Shown piece after piece: positions 12,611-25,920 of a stretch of DNA of 47,275 bases. The position numbers were made by a program, and so were the translations under genes. The DNA lies in NCBI GenBank assembly GCA_003427395.1, contig BFEA01000186.1:1552691-1599965 (forward strand). Reading direction: 5' to 3'. The notes under the pieces are model-generated. The model was given only the letters and a program-made list of their open reading frames with translations. It ran no database searches and had not been told where the DNA came from. How positions within the stretch are numbered: position 1 is the stretch's first letter; each line of letters opens with the position of its first letter. This stretch comes from Chara braunii (Eukaryota; Streptophyta; Charophyceae; Charales; Characeae).

Positions 12611-14925
12611 TAGGAAAGGGGGATAAAAGAGGGTTGAAACAATTGAAAGATTAATGAATTACTTGGTCAAAGTAAATGTAAAATTAACGGTGATATTGAT
12701 TATGCATGTTTGATTGGGGCACTTGTCTTAGAGGTCTTTTTATAACTTTAGTTGTTTAGATGCTCGTCGAGTGTTGGAGCCATATGTAGACCAAAATGGA
12801 TGATAGGAATGAAAGTTTGGGATAAGATATAATTTACCTTACTAGGAGTTAGGACCAGTGATAGCTCGTGATATAATCTTCAAAGAAGGATCGTATAGAC
12901 TATCGCCAGATCTAACTGTCAGGTAAGGGTCGAAAGTTAGCGTCAAGTATAGTGGTACTTCATTTTTTGCATATTCGACTTTGTACAAATCTCGGACAAC
13001 CTCATTTTCCTACGGAAAGCGCTGCCGAAATTTTCACAAAACTGAAAGAAGTCAGTTTAAGTTCATAAACAATTATGGAAATACATTTTTCCTACGAGAA
13101 GGGTTGCCAAAATTTAATGGAAGTTCGAGAGTTATATTATTTTTTGTTAAGAAAAAAATGGCAATTGACCCTATTCAGGAGACATGCTACCAAAATTTTC
13201 AATAACGTATGGTATCGTTTAAAGGACGGTAAGAGAAAAGTTAGAAGAGGAGTTAGGTTACGAAATAGAGCATGTCCTTCATTTGTTTTAAACGTATTAT
13301 TGAATTTTTTTTTTACCTTTACTATAATGCGGGTTTACACATTCAATTGAAAACTTGATTGTTCTGCCTGATCCTAGAAAGAATCACTCTTATGTTATCA
13401 TTTGATAACAAGTTGGTTTACAATGTGCGTTTTTCATGTTCTCGGCATTTTCACTTGGACATTTTTTCTGAATGCTCATTTTTTGAAAAAGGTTGGGGGT
13501 TGTGTGCATAAGCCAAGTTATGAGTTGCACGGAACGGTGCAGTTAACTCCTTTAGTGCGACGATGTTGTTATTTTAAATTTGGTTATGTGTAGAAAATTC
13601 TCAATTCAGTTTTCATGATTGTTTGTATGTTACATGAATGTCGATGGACAAACCACAAGATTTTTACAAGAGTGATCGCCTTAAGTCACACAATCTCTTT
13701 GTCTAAATGATTGAACCATTCTATTTTTGCATAGTCATTATGGTCAAGTGAGCGTGCGCATGCATAATTCACATGATACCCACAACAATGCACATATTTT
13801 TTTTGTAATTTGAATTTATTGATCAGACAATCTAACTTTGGTCCGAAACCTGCAATTCGCGATCCTTGTTCATGACATTCTAGCTTCTAGCTCAACACAA
13901 AAGGAATGTTCCTTGAGCGTAAAGCATTCTCGCCCTACCTATTATGGCGCTCCGCCTAAGGGTCAGAGATGCCGCGAGGGTTGAATGACATATCCTTCAA
14001 CTGCTCAGTATCATGAAGGGAGTTTCATTCACAATATTATGACTCTAGTACTTGAGTGTTATGCACAATACTGAAGACCACCAAAAGTCGAGCCATTGTG
14101 GGTAACGCGTGAAGCATTGCAATGACAGTTGATTGCGACGGTTCACACATCTTAATATTATTGTTTTCCTCTCACGCGCGTTCCTCTTAAGCTTTTTCGT
14201 GCACACAATATACATGAAATCTCTCGCGGTATAAGTAATGCGTTGAAATACTCGAAAAGGGGTCATAAGGGGTTTGGCCACTTTTTGGAGTACAACCATC
14301 ATGAATATTTACATATTTGCACGCATACCAAGATTTGACCTTTCTGGTTTGATATTATTTTTGTGGAACGGTAAAGTTTCGGGTAAAAAGGTAAACGTGT
14401 CGTTGGTGCTGCGCCAGACAACTTTAACTTTTCTTTTACACTCAGCTTCATCCTACCCTACCCCACTTGCGGGCACAACAAGGTGCAGACGATGGCAAGG
14501 TGCTCGCTCTGCTTTTGCACTCGCTAAAAGACTTAGCCTTTTACACGCCCGTGAGCCGACATATGATAGTGTTATGTTACGCTTATGATAATATTATCTT
14601 GAATCTCGATTAAATTATTCAATTATGAATGAATTGAAAGTTTGTTCATGCCCATTTAAAGTATTTAAGTGAAAGCGTCCGATGTGATTAACAAAAATAT
14701 TGATTGGTAAGATCGGGTCTTTCATAAAAAACGGTCCTGATATTAGCAAGTAAAAGGAGTACTTGGTGGTAATTAAATGAGAAGGCAAGAATCAATTGAC
14801 TACGCCAATTCTGCATCGTACAATGAGTTCATAAGTTATCAGTGGACCTATATATTTACATATATATATACAAGTGGACCCAGCATCTGCTACACCGTAA
14901 TGCACAGCAATACTCCCTGATACCC
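12611..14925. other. AT-rich intergenic sequence with weak ~80-100 bp internal repetition
   Basis: I see no gene. Near 12,995-13,200 the phrases TTTTCCTACGGAAAGCGCTG, TTTTTCCTACGAGAAGGGTT and a GCTACCAAAATTTT block look like diverged copies of one 80-100 bp unit. Open frames here (up to 104 codons) have low-complexity AT-rich composition. Confidence 0.4.
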
Positions 14926-16247
<1,322 letters not shown>

Positions 16248-16588
16248 TTCCTACCTCCTGCCGACGCGACCCTCCCCCGCACCCGCCCGATAGCAAACCG
16301 CTTTCCCGCAAACCAACACCCCCCCCTCTTGCGATGCCGCCCGTGGCCTGCACGAACCAGCACCGCCAGTTTCCGCGCGCCGCGGTCTCTGGTGCCACCG
16401 CAAAACGCCGCGCCAGGCCCTTTCTCCCTTTCCCGAGGTCGGCCTCCGGCTCCACCCGCATTTTCCCTGCCTCACATCCTCCTTGTCCCTTGCCCCTCCA
16501 CTGCCGCGCCGTTTGGGACCCACCGCCTCCGCCCCGTTTTCTGCAGGGCAGTGCAGGGGCGTCACGCTGGGCCCTTTGCTTGCTTTAA

Positions 16589-16590
<2 letters not shown>

Positions 16591-16619
<29 letters not shown>
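16591..16619. repeat. (AT)n microsatellite
   Basis: An uninterrupted AT dinucleotide run of 29 bases follows the GC-rich patch. Confidence 0.97.
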
Positions 16620-16654
16620 CTCTTCTTACAAGATAGCAAAGGAGTATAGGTGTG

Positions 16655-17302
16655 ATAAATGTGGATGGGAACGTGCCCAGTCAGGGTACGTCACCAAAGG
16701 CCCAGGCCCTGATCAAGGTCATAGAGAAGAGAAAACTGACACGACTACAAATATCAAAAACCGACTTAGAGAAAGTGTCAAAGGGGCGATAATTGTTAGA
16801 ACAAGTCACGACGGATGTCGTAGAGGCGGACAAGTTCAAGCTAATGCCTAAACATGTTTGGAGGAAGATTCGAGTGAAAGTAATGAAGGTGGCGACCGAT
16901 GCGAAGGGTGTTTGAGAAGATTTTACGGAACAAATGCAAATGCGTTTCAAATTGGGGGATGGTCTGTCAACTGAAGCAGATCTGGAAGTCTTGAAGCCAG
17001 AACGAGTTCACCAAGGTGGGTACATTCGCTACAACATTCAAAATGGCAAAAGAAGTTTATGGGATGGCAAAGGAGGAGCAGTGTGCGACTTTTGTATGGG
17101 CCCTATACACCCTGGCCAGTTAATGGGCAGTTTGGGCCCTATACAGGACCACCCATGACTATGACATCTTGTGAATTTCCGAGGCCCCCAAGTCCAACAA
17201 ATACGTCAACCTCAACAATACGCATCCCGAGAATCTCGAGCCACTCAGGCTAGTGGTAAAGGCTAAGGAAATGGAGAGCGGGACAATGGAGGGTTCATTG
17301 TA
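16655..17302 (+). pseudogene. Decayed coding sequence of unknown family, one frame with several stops
   Basis: Frame 2 reads like real protein across about 500 bases. It has VDGNVPSQGTSPKAQALIKV and IEKRKLTRLQISKTDLEKVS, then after a stop (TAA near 16790) a segment with EADKFKLMPKHVWRKIRVKV. After another stop near 16910 it has FKLGDGLSTEADLEVLKPE. Around 17000 a neighbouring frame becomes the more protein-like one (TTFKMAKEVYGMAKEEQCAT), which suggests a frameshift. Frame 2 also yields a polar tail rich in Gln, Arg and Ser up to 17302. The balanced composition contrasts with the repeats on either side. I do not recognise the family. A retroelement gag-like or other mobile-element protein is possible. 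Confidence 0.5.
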
Positions 17303-17436
17303 TAATAAAATAATTTATTTCGTACTTTCCTTGACAACTTTTGCTTGATTGATCAAGATTCTTGATTTTTTTTTATTTCCCCGTGGAAATAAAAACAATA
17401 CTGATTTCCCCAGAATGGACATGGACCCTGAACCCT

Positions 17437-17476
17437 AAGCTTCGGTTTTCGTTAACAAGCTTCGGTTTTCGTTAAC
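17437..17476. repeat. 20-bp tandem duplication
   Basis: AAGCTTCGGTTTTCGTTAAC occurs twice head to tail without change. Confidence 0.96.
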
Positions 17477-17839
17477 ATACAGAAAGGGGTCCAGAGTGTG
17501 AGTGACCTCTTCCTTATTGCCCACTTAGTACTCATTTCACACTGGGGCCTTTTCTCCATAAGGAAGTTGCCATTTTATAAGAGAGCACATTCGACCCTGT
17601 GCCTGGTCACACCTGGCATCACATTTTGAACGAAATATATGTCTGCCAACGGGCAAAATCAGCTCACACACCAATCACATAGCAAGTGGCGCTAATCCTT
17701 TAATCGCCCCCCTCCTCATTTACCTGTCCTCCCCAACCAGCTTCTGATCTTTTTGGCACTGGGCGTTGATTTCCTAAAGTCGTCACTCCCGTTGCCGATT
17801 TCTCAAAAACAGGGTCTGCTTTTCCAAACAAAAAGGGCA

Positions 17840-17994
17840 ATTGATAGCCCCTCTAGATATTATCTCCCAGCATTCGGAGGGAAGGAGAAGCCGGGGGTCC
17901 CGAAGGGTGAATGTTATATCTTGCAGATGGGCAGTGGAAAACAAAAGTAGCATTCGAGAGCCCCTAGAGAAATTCTCTCTCAGCATCTGGAGGG

Positions 17995-18047
<53 letters not shown>

Positions 18048-18095
18048 CGGCGGTGAGGTGGGAGGGGGAGTGTTATATGTTGCAGCTCGGCAGTC
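17840..18095 (+). repeat. ~115-bp tandem duplication with a 51-base G run in the second copy
   Basis: The first copy (about 17840-17938) runs from TAGCCCCTCTAGATATTATC through CAGCATTCGGAGGG to GTTATATCTTGCAGATGGGC. The second (about 17955-18095) runs from GAGCCCCTAGAGAAATTCTC through CAGCATCTGGAGGG to GTTATATGTTGCAGCTCGGC. A pure G run at 17997-18047 sits in the second copy where the first has GAAGGAGAAGCCGGGGGTCC. The Gly-rich and Pro-rich open frames across it are composition artefacts. Confidence 0.88.
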
Positions 18096-19672
18096 CCCAT
18101 ATACCTTACTACAAATACAATTCCAGTCCTTGTTGGGCAACTGTGTGACTGTCAAAGCATCGCAAATTTCATTATTATACCACAAAAGATCGCACTGTTA
18201 CTTGCTCTTAAAGGTTGCAAATCACACATCCTCAGATCAACGCAAGTATGCCAACATCGTTCATCACAATCTCACACACAGGCACACACCCCTATCAAAG
18301 CAAAGAACTGAAAGCGACAGGAAGTATGGAAGCAGACAGGAAAGAAGGAAAGAGAAACGGACACGTATGCACGATGTAGTCTCATCGCATCTTTACTTTA
18401 GTAAACCCAGACGCGGCACAGTAGCAGCCACCTCAGAAATGACAATGACGATGGATAAAGCGGGCATGCAACTCTGTTTCCTTCGCCCTCGTTCCACTGT
18501 TGCTCCTGCTCCTACACTGCCTCCTCGCAACTCTTCGCTGACCTCTCCCTCCTTCGCCTCCCACCCATTCCTTCTACACTAGTCGTCTTCCATCGAACTC
18601 GTGATGGATCCCTTTTCACAATGGAGCTTTTCAAGCTCCCGTCTCCACTTCTGTCGTACCAGCAAATAACAATGAAGCCATCACCTGCTTGTAGTGTCCA
18701 TGCTACAACCAGCCCCAGCATCCATGCAACACTGCCTGTCCATTTGACCCAATCATCACGCTTATCTCAAGTGGTGTCCATTGCTCGACCACCAACCCGT
18801 AGAGTTGGACACAGAAAGGAGCTATCTGGGACAAATTTTCCAAAAATGTCAAGACGACCCCAAGCCACATCGAACAACCAGTACTTCTCAAAAGTTCAGT
18901 TCTTAACACTGCGGAGAAGCAGTGGAATGAAAAGGACTACTGCACTGGACGACACTCGTTCGAAGCCAACAATCGCGGCACTCCTTGCATTGGAAGCAAA
19001 CCATCGCAGCGCTGTTTCTACACACATGCACATTTTCGCGTCTTGCCCAAGTTCAGTTGTTTCTACACACATCAATTATTCGTCCCTGCACAACAGAAAT
19101 GTCGCAATGTCTTCTCCATCAATGACAGAGACGAGTTTAAACTCGAACTCCACTTCACGGCACACATTTCTGCTCGGCTTTAAGACCACACAGCCTAACA
19201 CCTTTTAGATTGTATCAGTTTGACATGTCAGTCAAAAAGACGCCGGATAGTCACCAGAAGTAACCACTAACCACAAGGGCTTGCGCTTCGCTGCAAATTC
19301 CCCACACCAAACAAGAAATTTTCTTTAGTGCCACAAAGAACCCGAGATGTCTTGGAATGCGGAACACTCGTATCTGCTACGCCTCATTGGAGAGTAGTGC
19401 TGCCAGGATCGCAATAACATAAAGAATCTCAGAATGTATACAAGTACGGTGGAAATGCAATAAAATTGAAATGAATGTCTATTTTTTTTCATGCAGCGAA
19501 GCAGAAGTGGCAGTATACATAGTCGGCACGCCGCACCGGGCAACCAATGCTGGCAGATGGTGACTTGCAGTCCCATAAGTCCTCTTTATTTGAATTCATG
19601 GCACAATGGACCCCATTTCCAGAAGGTGAGACACTCCACCAAGATTTTTGGAATAGAACGTACCAAATATAA
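18096..19672. other. A/C-rich region with open frames but no recognised gene
   Basis: Plus-strand frames of 174 codons (18058-18582) and 195 codons (18621-19208) exist, rich in Ser, Thr and His. Neither shows a domain, and the A/C-rich composition of this strand favours chance openness. I see no convincing exon on the minus strand either. Confidence 0.4.
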
Positions 19673-20645
19673 GGTGCGTACGTTGTATTCGATTACAACG
19701 TGCATAGATTGTATTCGAATACAACAAGCGTACATACATTGTTTTAGAAGTTTTGCTAATTTCAAAATTTCAGAAAAGTCAGAAATTTCAAAATTCGGAA
19801 AATAAAGACAATTGTAAGAATTCGCCGTGTTTTCTGACTCGTTAAGAACACTTCGTGTTTTAGGATTTTTTAAGAATTTCGATAAAACAAAATCCAAAAA
19901 GATTCCCAAAACCCTATGTTGTACAAAATTGCAATACAAACAACTCTTGCCTGAGAGTCTTGGTGAATTCGCAATCAAATTAGATAAAACAAATAAAAAA
20001 ACGATGTCCAGCTAGATAGGAAGATTCTCATGACCGGCCGGTCACCCGGGCATGACACCCGGGGGGGGTCTGACGGCCGGGTGACCCGGTTATAGCAAAG
20101 AAAAAAAAAATAAAAAAAAAATGGCGGAGGGGTTTTTCCGCGCTTTCCGAGAGGAGGCTCTTTTCTTTTTTTGAGTGTTGGCTGTCAAGGGGGGGAAGGG
20201 GAGTGTAAATGAATTTTAGAGGGGCTAAAGGGGATTAAAGGGGGGTGCCATAGTGTGATTTGGTTATTTTCTTTGTTATCTTTAGTTCTGTGAGGAATTC
20301 TGATGTGACCCTCAGCCAAAAGTTGTTTGTATTGCAATTCTACACATTTGTTTTTCAGATTTTTTGGATTTGATTTTTTTTTTTCTTTTTTCGCTGAGGC
20401 TTCCCCATGCCCGGCCGGTCACCCTGTCGCCAATACGGGCGTGACAGCGGGACCCGAGGGCCCGGGATATCTCCCTAGGTTCTACTAAGAAAAAACGATT
20501 TTTGCGAGTAACTACAAACTCCTGCAAAGTTGTACCCTGTACGTCATTGTACGACGTAGATACGTTGTATTTGAATACAACATACCCCATACATAGTATT
20601 CATGTACAACGTAACCCTTACACTATTCGTATTCAACGTACCTAC
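19673..20645. mobile_element. Fold-back (long imperfect palindrome) element, ~0.97 kb
   Basis: The two halves are inverted copies around a centre near 20,135-20,160. The 19-mer AATTGCAATACAAACAACT at 19927-19945 pairs exactly with its reverse complement at 20321-20339, and similarity continues over about 80 bp on each arm (19889-19970 against 20295-20377). Further out, TTGTATTCGAATACAA at 19709-19724 is a perfect palindrome, and CGTTGTATTCGATTACAACG (19681-19700) is matched by a near copy at 20562-20581. The interior has GGCCGGTCACCC blocks at about 20035 and 20412 and A-rich tracts. I found no transposase frame, so it looks non-autonomous. Outer ends and target duplications are not resolved. 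Confidence 0.75.
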
Positions 20646-20806
20646 TTTTTCTTCAGGTCAAGACACTAGTAGCAGGGGGCTGCTCATATCACACCCCTCC
20701 TACAGGGCAGGGACTCCTGTTTTTTACAAGAAAAGATAAGCGTTCATCAACTCGTTGGAAGTTCGATATTGCTGAAATCACCACAAGCAGAGACTAATTC
20801 GATCGT

Positions 20807-20837
<31 letters not shown>

Positions 20838-21960
20838 TACGGATTACTCCAAAACTCACCAGCGACCGACTCCACACGTTGCTACACTACTTCCCATTTA
20901 AAGGTGTAAATTGACATTTCCTGGTTACACATACTGAAGAGGGGTAATTTGACAATCCCATCTGCCATGGCCTTTTGCAGACACCCCTGCCCATCACGGT
21001 CGCTCAACCCCACCTCCACAAACCGAGATCTTGGCATGGATCTCAGCATCACAGACAGAAATCACACTTTCCAGCAATCTGCACAACTCACACAGAAGTC
21101 CTTTTCGGTACAACACTCTGCCGAAATGCCGGTAAATGGGAAACAGTGTAATGAGGCTACCGTCAGTAGACAAACGGGCCTTACTCGACTACACAGCACT
21201 CGACATGCATCCCAAGGCTATCTAGACCATGTGCATTCAGACACGTCCAACAATTTGAATGCATCCCCTCTAGAAGCCGTCCAAATGCATGAGCAGTGTT
21301 GTGTGGTGATATCGAAATTAAGGACCAAAACAACTTTCATACCATCTCATGTGTGAGATCGAAATAAAGGTCCACAGGCAAATACAACGGAGTAGTCGAG
21401 GTAGAATGAATCATCCATCGACGAACAACACACGAGCCCGGCAAAATCCATTCCAAATGACACTGACTTGACACAAACAGAGCTGTCAATACAGCAAGGA
21501 AGTCATTGACACTTCATCTTAGCCAAAAGGTTAAGGAAGGTGTAATATCTGATACAGAAAAAAGCCCAACAAACAGGGGGTCGTTAACAAAACACCTGGC
21601 ATTCATTTGGTTGTTGTCAGCTTGCTTCCTTGCATACTGGGAGAGGGACGTTTCTACAGGCCAAAACATCACAAAGGCCAGCAATTCATAGATACAGGAA
21701 AGTGTACGACGTAAAGAACAGATCCTGTTCAAATACAGTCAGAATGGCACAAGACGGGACAGTCTATGCCAGATGACGAACAGCAACGAAAAAGAATGAA
21801 GGCAGAGGCTTGGCAACTGCGACCTGGATGGACGCCCTGTGAATGAAGGCACAGTGTGACAGAACACTCTGCCCCTCCCCAGCTCCATTATACCCTTCGA
21901 CTCCCCCTGACCCCCCACAAAAGATGCGGGGTGTTAAAAAGGCCACACTGAGTTAATGCC
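20646..21960. other. Intergenic sequence, no gene recognised
   Basis: It contains a (GA)n microsatellite at 20807-20833. A 135-codon plus-strand frame at 20949-21356 has no recognised motif. Confidence 0.4.
20807..20833. repeat. (GA)n microsatellite
   Basis: An uninterrupted AG dinucleotide run of 27 bases. Confidence 0.97.
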
Positions 21961-21968
21961 AATAATAT

Positions 21969-22292
21969 TATACAAGGAAATTTTCAACGTGCTCCTCCGA
22001 CTTCCGTTTATTTGCGGTATAACACTCCAATGGCCACCTTACCCTGCCGTGCCACTGCGGCCTCTGAAGTCTCCTGCAGGCCCCTGTCAGTGAGGGGTGC
22101 AAATCTTGAAGCATGCCCCTTTGGCCATCGCGACCATTCCCCTGGCCCTGGGGGTGCAAATCTTCCAGCACGAACCCGGTACTGGTGGGGGCATAATAAA
22201 CACATTTCAGGGCCAAACAACGCCAGGGCATTTTCGGAGGGGCATACCGCAAATAAATGGAAGTCAGGAAGGGCAGATAAAAAAATCTCCCG
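21969..22292. mobile_element. MITE-like element with terminal inverted repeats, ~324 bp
   Basis: GACTTCCGTTTATTTGCGGT near 22000 is matched in inverted orientation near 22265 (GACTTCCATTTATTTGCGGT). Weaker similarity continues outward through AGGAAATTTT/GGGAGATTTT and CTCC to about 60 bp. The octamer AATAATAT flanks the element on both sides in direct orientation (21961-21968 and 22293-22300), which would be an 8-bp target-site duplication as in hAT-type elements. The octamer is AT-rich, so chance is possible. No transposase frame lies inside. Confidence 0.7.
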
Positions 22293-22300
22293 AATAATAT

Positions 22301-22831
22301 CATGTTATATCAACACCCACTGAGCCTAGAAAATGCACAACGATTACTGCGATGTATTGAATGCCAAAATTCGTTACTCCTCTATGAGGATTACCCATCA
22401 TAATTCCAGAAAAGGAAAAAAACACACCATTGACAGTCAAATTCATCCTGATTCAACATCGTCATGATCCCTTAATTAATGCTCCTTTACGTTTACATGC
22501 CAGTTTCTTTGGACATCTGCTTGCCCCGTCCTCCCCTAATGTCACATGAAGATAGTGAGAGAACCAATCGCCAGCATCCTTATCACAACACTGAGTTACT
22601 TAGCATTCTAACAATTTGTAATGTCATCTCATACGAAGGAGAAGACCTCCACAGGGAAAAGCCATCAAACGCGACAGATCAACCGTGGGACAACTCCAGA
22701 AAAGCAATGAAGAACTACAATTGCCAGGATCTCAGGACAAAGGCGCATGATCATGATTCAACATTGAGAGAGAGAGAGATAGTGATCAATTGTCCACTTC
22801 CTGCTCTCTTTTGGCCAAGTGGCATCACATG

Positions 22832-22890
<59 letters not shown>

Positions 22891-23826
22891 ATCTGATCTC
22901 CCCACTTTCGACCTTAATGCCTCTCCACTCCCCCCATTACGATCATCAACACCACCTCCATACTGCTAAGAAAGCGATCTGATCCTCCTCTACAATCTAT
23001 ATCACTATAACGCACACCTTCAAAAAACGAAATGTGATGCAGTTCAAGCAGATTATCACATCACCCAACGTTAAAGATGCACCAATCAATGCTCGGTGTG
23101 CATAGCCAGACATGACAGAGAGTTCTAAGATCACAATAAATAGCACTCCATACTAACCGATATCGTAGAACTCAAAACACAGTTGGCTGCCACTCCATAC
23201 TGCTCAGATCAGCACACCAACTCAACTCTGAGGCAATTTCACACCATAATAACCGATATCGTGAAAACCGATATCACTTGTGTGCTCACCGATATCACTT
23301 AACAAGTTACAACCCCCTGTTGTCAGAAGGTACCTCGCCATCGACCTTCCACAAGCACGATGCCAACATAGGATGGATGTTGGTCTCACAACAACGAATC
23401 ATAAGCTCATTCTCTTCACGCCATATGCACCTTCTCGCAACACCTGCGTAGATGGTAAAATAGTCAGATCCCAAACATCATTGTCAATCAAGATGATTTC
23501 TTGAAAGCTCATGGCTGTGGCATCTCACAACTACCACTTTCATCAAGAAAGGGTCGTTCATAATTACACGACAGCATCAGATAGAAACGCATTCCAGATA
23601 ACAGGGAAAGACTCAACAGTTGTCACATTCTTCCCACACAAGAAAAGGGGGGCCCACACAACATGGAAGAGAGTTCTGAGGGGTCTTCCACTAAGGCTGA
23701 CCACCAAAAAAGAAGCAGCCCCACATTCTCGAAGGTAACAATGTGGACAGAAACACTGCCCATGTGCTCTTTAAAAGCCGCTCACATTCACACAACATGG
23801 TTGCATACATGCACCGACGAGCACGC
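22301..23826. other. Intergenic sequence with a long (GA)n run and four ACCGATATC motifs
   Basis: No gene is recognised. ACCGATATC occurs at 23156-23164, 23252-23260, 23267-23275 and 23288-23296, within 141 bp. The preceding phrases TCCATACTRAY and ATAATAACC suggest a decayed repeat. Confidence 0.5.
22837..22888. repeat. (GA)n microsatellite, 52 bp
   Basis: An uninterrupted run of 26 AG dinucleotides. Confidence 0.98.
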
Positions 23827-24256
23827 NNNNNNNNNNNNNNNNNNNNNNNNNNNNNNNNNNNNNNNNNNNNNNNNNNNNNNNNNNNNNNNNNNNNNNNNNN
23901 NNNNNNNNNNNNNNNNNNNNNNNNNNNNNNNNNNNNNNNNNNNNNNNNNNNNNNNNNNNNNNNNNNNNNNNNNNNNNNNNNNNNNNNNNNNNNNNNNNNN
24001 NNNNNNNNNNNNNNNNNNNNNNNNNNNNNNNNNNNNNNNNNNNNNNNNNNNNNNNNNNNNNNNNNNNNNNNNNNNNNNNNNNNNNNNNNNNNNNNNNNNN
24101 NNNNNNNNNNNNNNNNNNNNNNNNNNNNNNNNNNNNNNNNNNNNNNNNNNNNNNNNNNNNNNNNNNNNNNNNNNNNNNNNNNNNNNNNNNNNNNNNNNNN
24201 NNNNNNNNNNNNNNNNNNNNNNNNNNNNNNNNNNNNNNNNNNNNNNNNNNNNNNNN
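23827..24256. other. Assembly gap (430 N)
   Basis: All bases are N. The gap directly adjoins a higher-order satellite, so it probably hides more copies of it. Open frames drawn through the gap are meaningless. Confidence 0.99.
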
Positions 24257-24718
24257 AGACCGAACAGACCGCCAAACAGACACGCACAGACTGACAGTCA
24301 GATGAATGGGCAGACGGGCAGATGGACGGCCCGGCCGTCCAAACGACCACAGATAAACGGACGATCCGAAAAGACCGCTGAGCAGACCAAACAGACCGCC
24401 AAACAGACCAACGCACAGACTGACAGTCGGACGGACGGGAAGACGGCCTCATGGACAGCCCGGCCGTCCAAACGACCATCCAGGTCCGCCCGCTCGCCCG
24501 CTCAATCATCCAAACGACCGGAGAACCGAACAGACCGCCAAACAGACACACGCACAGACTGACAGTCAGACGAACGGGCAGACGGGCACATGGACGGCCC
24601 GGCCGTCCAAACGACCGGAGGACAGATTAACGGACGATCCGAACAGACCGCTGAACAGACCAAACAGACCGCCAAACAGACCAACGCACAGACTGACAGT
24701 CCGGCCGTCCAAACGACC
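24257..24718. repeat. Higher-order satellite, ~133-bp monomer in ~267-bp dimers
   Basis: CAGACCGCCAAACAGAC followed by GCACAGACTGACAGTC recurs at about 24265, 24395, 24531 and 24662. First and third copies share CGCACAGACTGACAGTCAGA, and second and fourth share CCAACGCACAGACTGACAGT. CGGCCCGGCCGTCCAAACGA occurs between them. Alternating similarity shows a dimeric higher-order unit of about 267 bp. The array runs into the gap on its left, so its full length is unknown. CAGA/CCGT short motifs keep several frames open without implying coding. Confidence 0.9.
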
Positions 24719-25920
24719 ATCCAGGTTCGCCTTTTCATGGTCGCATCTGCAAACGAGAATTTGGAACCCAGATACTTCGCTCCCTTTCATTGTGGTTGAC
24801 CGAGGGTCCACAGGAGACTACTATGGGAGCTCCGAAACCAATCCCGAAGCGAAGATTGATTTTCCCGCAGTTCTTTTCATGTTTGCCTTTGGGTTCTCCG
24901 CTCAATCATCCGACCGACAGACAGAGACAAGGAAAGGGAGAGGGATAGAGAGCAAGAGCGAGAAATGCACCACGTTGCAGGCTGTGGTGAGTGCCCATAA
25001 CCATAGCAACTCATGATACTAGCCCGAGTAAGTAGACCTGGCTCTGAGCTCATGCGCAAACACAACAAAGCTCTGTGCCTATAGTGGCGCTAGTGGTCTG
25101 CTGATTTAAGCTTAAAATATAAACAGCACACGGTACCGGTAGTCCTTGCTCCAAATAGGCACAAGGCACAGAGTGTACAAGTACCAACGGCAAAGCTGCA
25201 CCATCTCAATGGCTTCTTCCGGTTTCAGAGGCAATCAAGAAGGAACAACACCCTGTCCAGAACTGATTCAACACGTCATGGGGACGAAGTCGACCATGTG
25301 CTGGCTGCAGACATATGCTCCTTACGGTGGTTACACTACACTGTGTGAAACTGACAAGACAACAACCCCTTTCCCACCCAGACGAGTAGATCCAAAGTCG
25401 TAAACAGCTTTTTCGGATTCTCCTCCATTTCATATTGCAGCTCCGCCTCCCCTTTGACTGTGCCTCTCACGTGCACAGCTTGCCCCATCAATTGTGATCG
25501 AGTGCAAGGTGCCCTCTAGGAGAGAGAGAGGACAGCACAGAGTATAATACGAAACAAAATATGGGGGCGGAGAGATCGGCGAGGGCAAGGGAAGATGAGA
25601 TCAGCGATGTAAGAATACTGCGATGGAACTGACACCGCCATTAACAAACACCTCACACAAACTGTGGTGCAAACTCGAGCCAAGAAAACGGCCTCTGTCG
25701 CCAGTCACCACCCCAAGAAAACATATTGTGGAGCAGCCCCTTTTTCAAGAGATTGTCTCCACCTCGTCGCAACATTCTTTTCGCAGTACCAGTCCCACGA
25801 CAGCCACAACGAAGCACATATTGGGGATATAGTCAACCATGCACTGGCGGCAGACTATGGTTGCGCTACACGTGTGTGTGGGGGCACAGGTGTGTGCATG
25901 TACCTGGGAGAGAGAACAGC
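24719..25920. other. Intergenic sequence, no gene recognised; short diverged duplication
   Basis: The stretch AGTCGACCATGTGCTGGCTGCAGAC near 25289 resembles AGTCAACCATGCACTGGCGGCAGAC near 25832, so part of this region is an old segmental duplication. Nothing else is recognised. Confidence 0.4.

Noticed and set aside
18058-19208. Two adjacent plus-strand frames of 174 and 195 codons
   Set aside because: They are Ser/Thr/His-rich as expected from A/C-rich DNA. No domain is visible and the first begins at the edge of the poly-G tract.
23663-24562. Frames of 170-299 codons across the N region on both strands
   Set aside because: Most of their length is unknown sequence in the assembly gap, and the rest is satellite with short CAGA/CCGT motifs.
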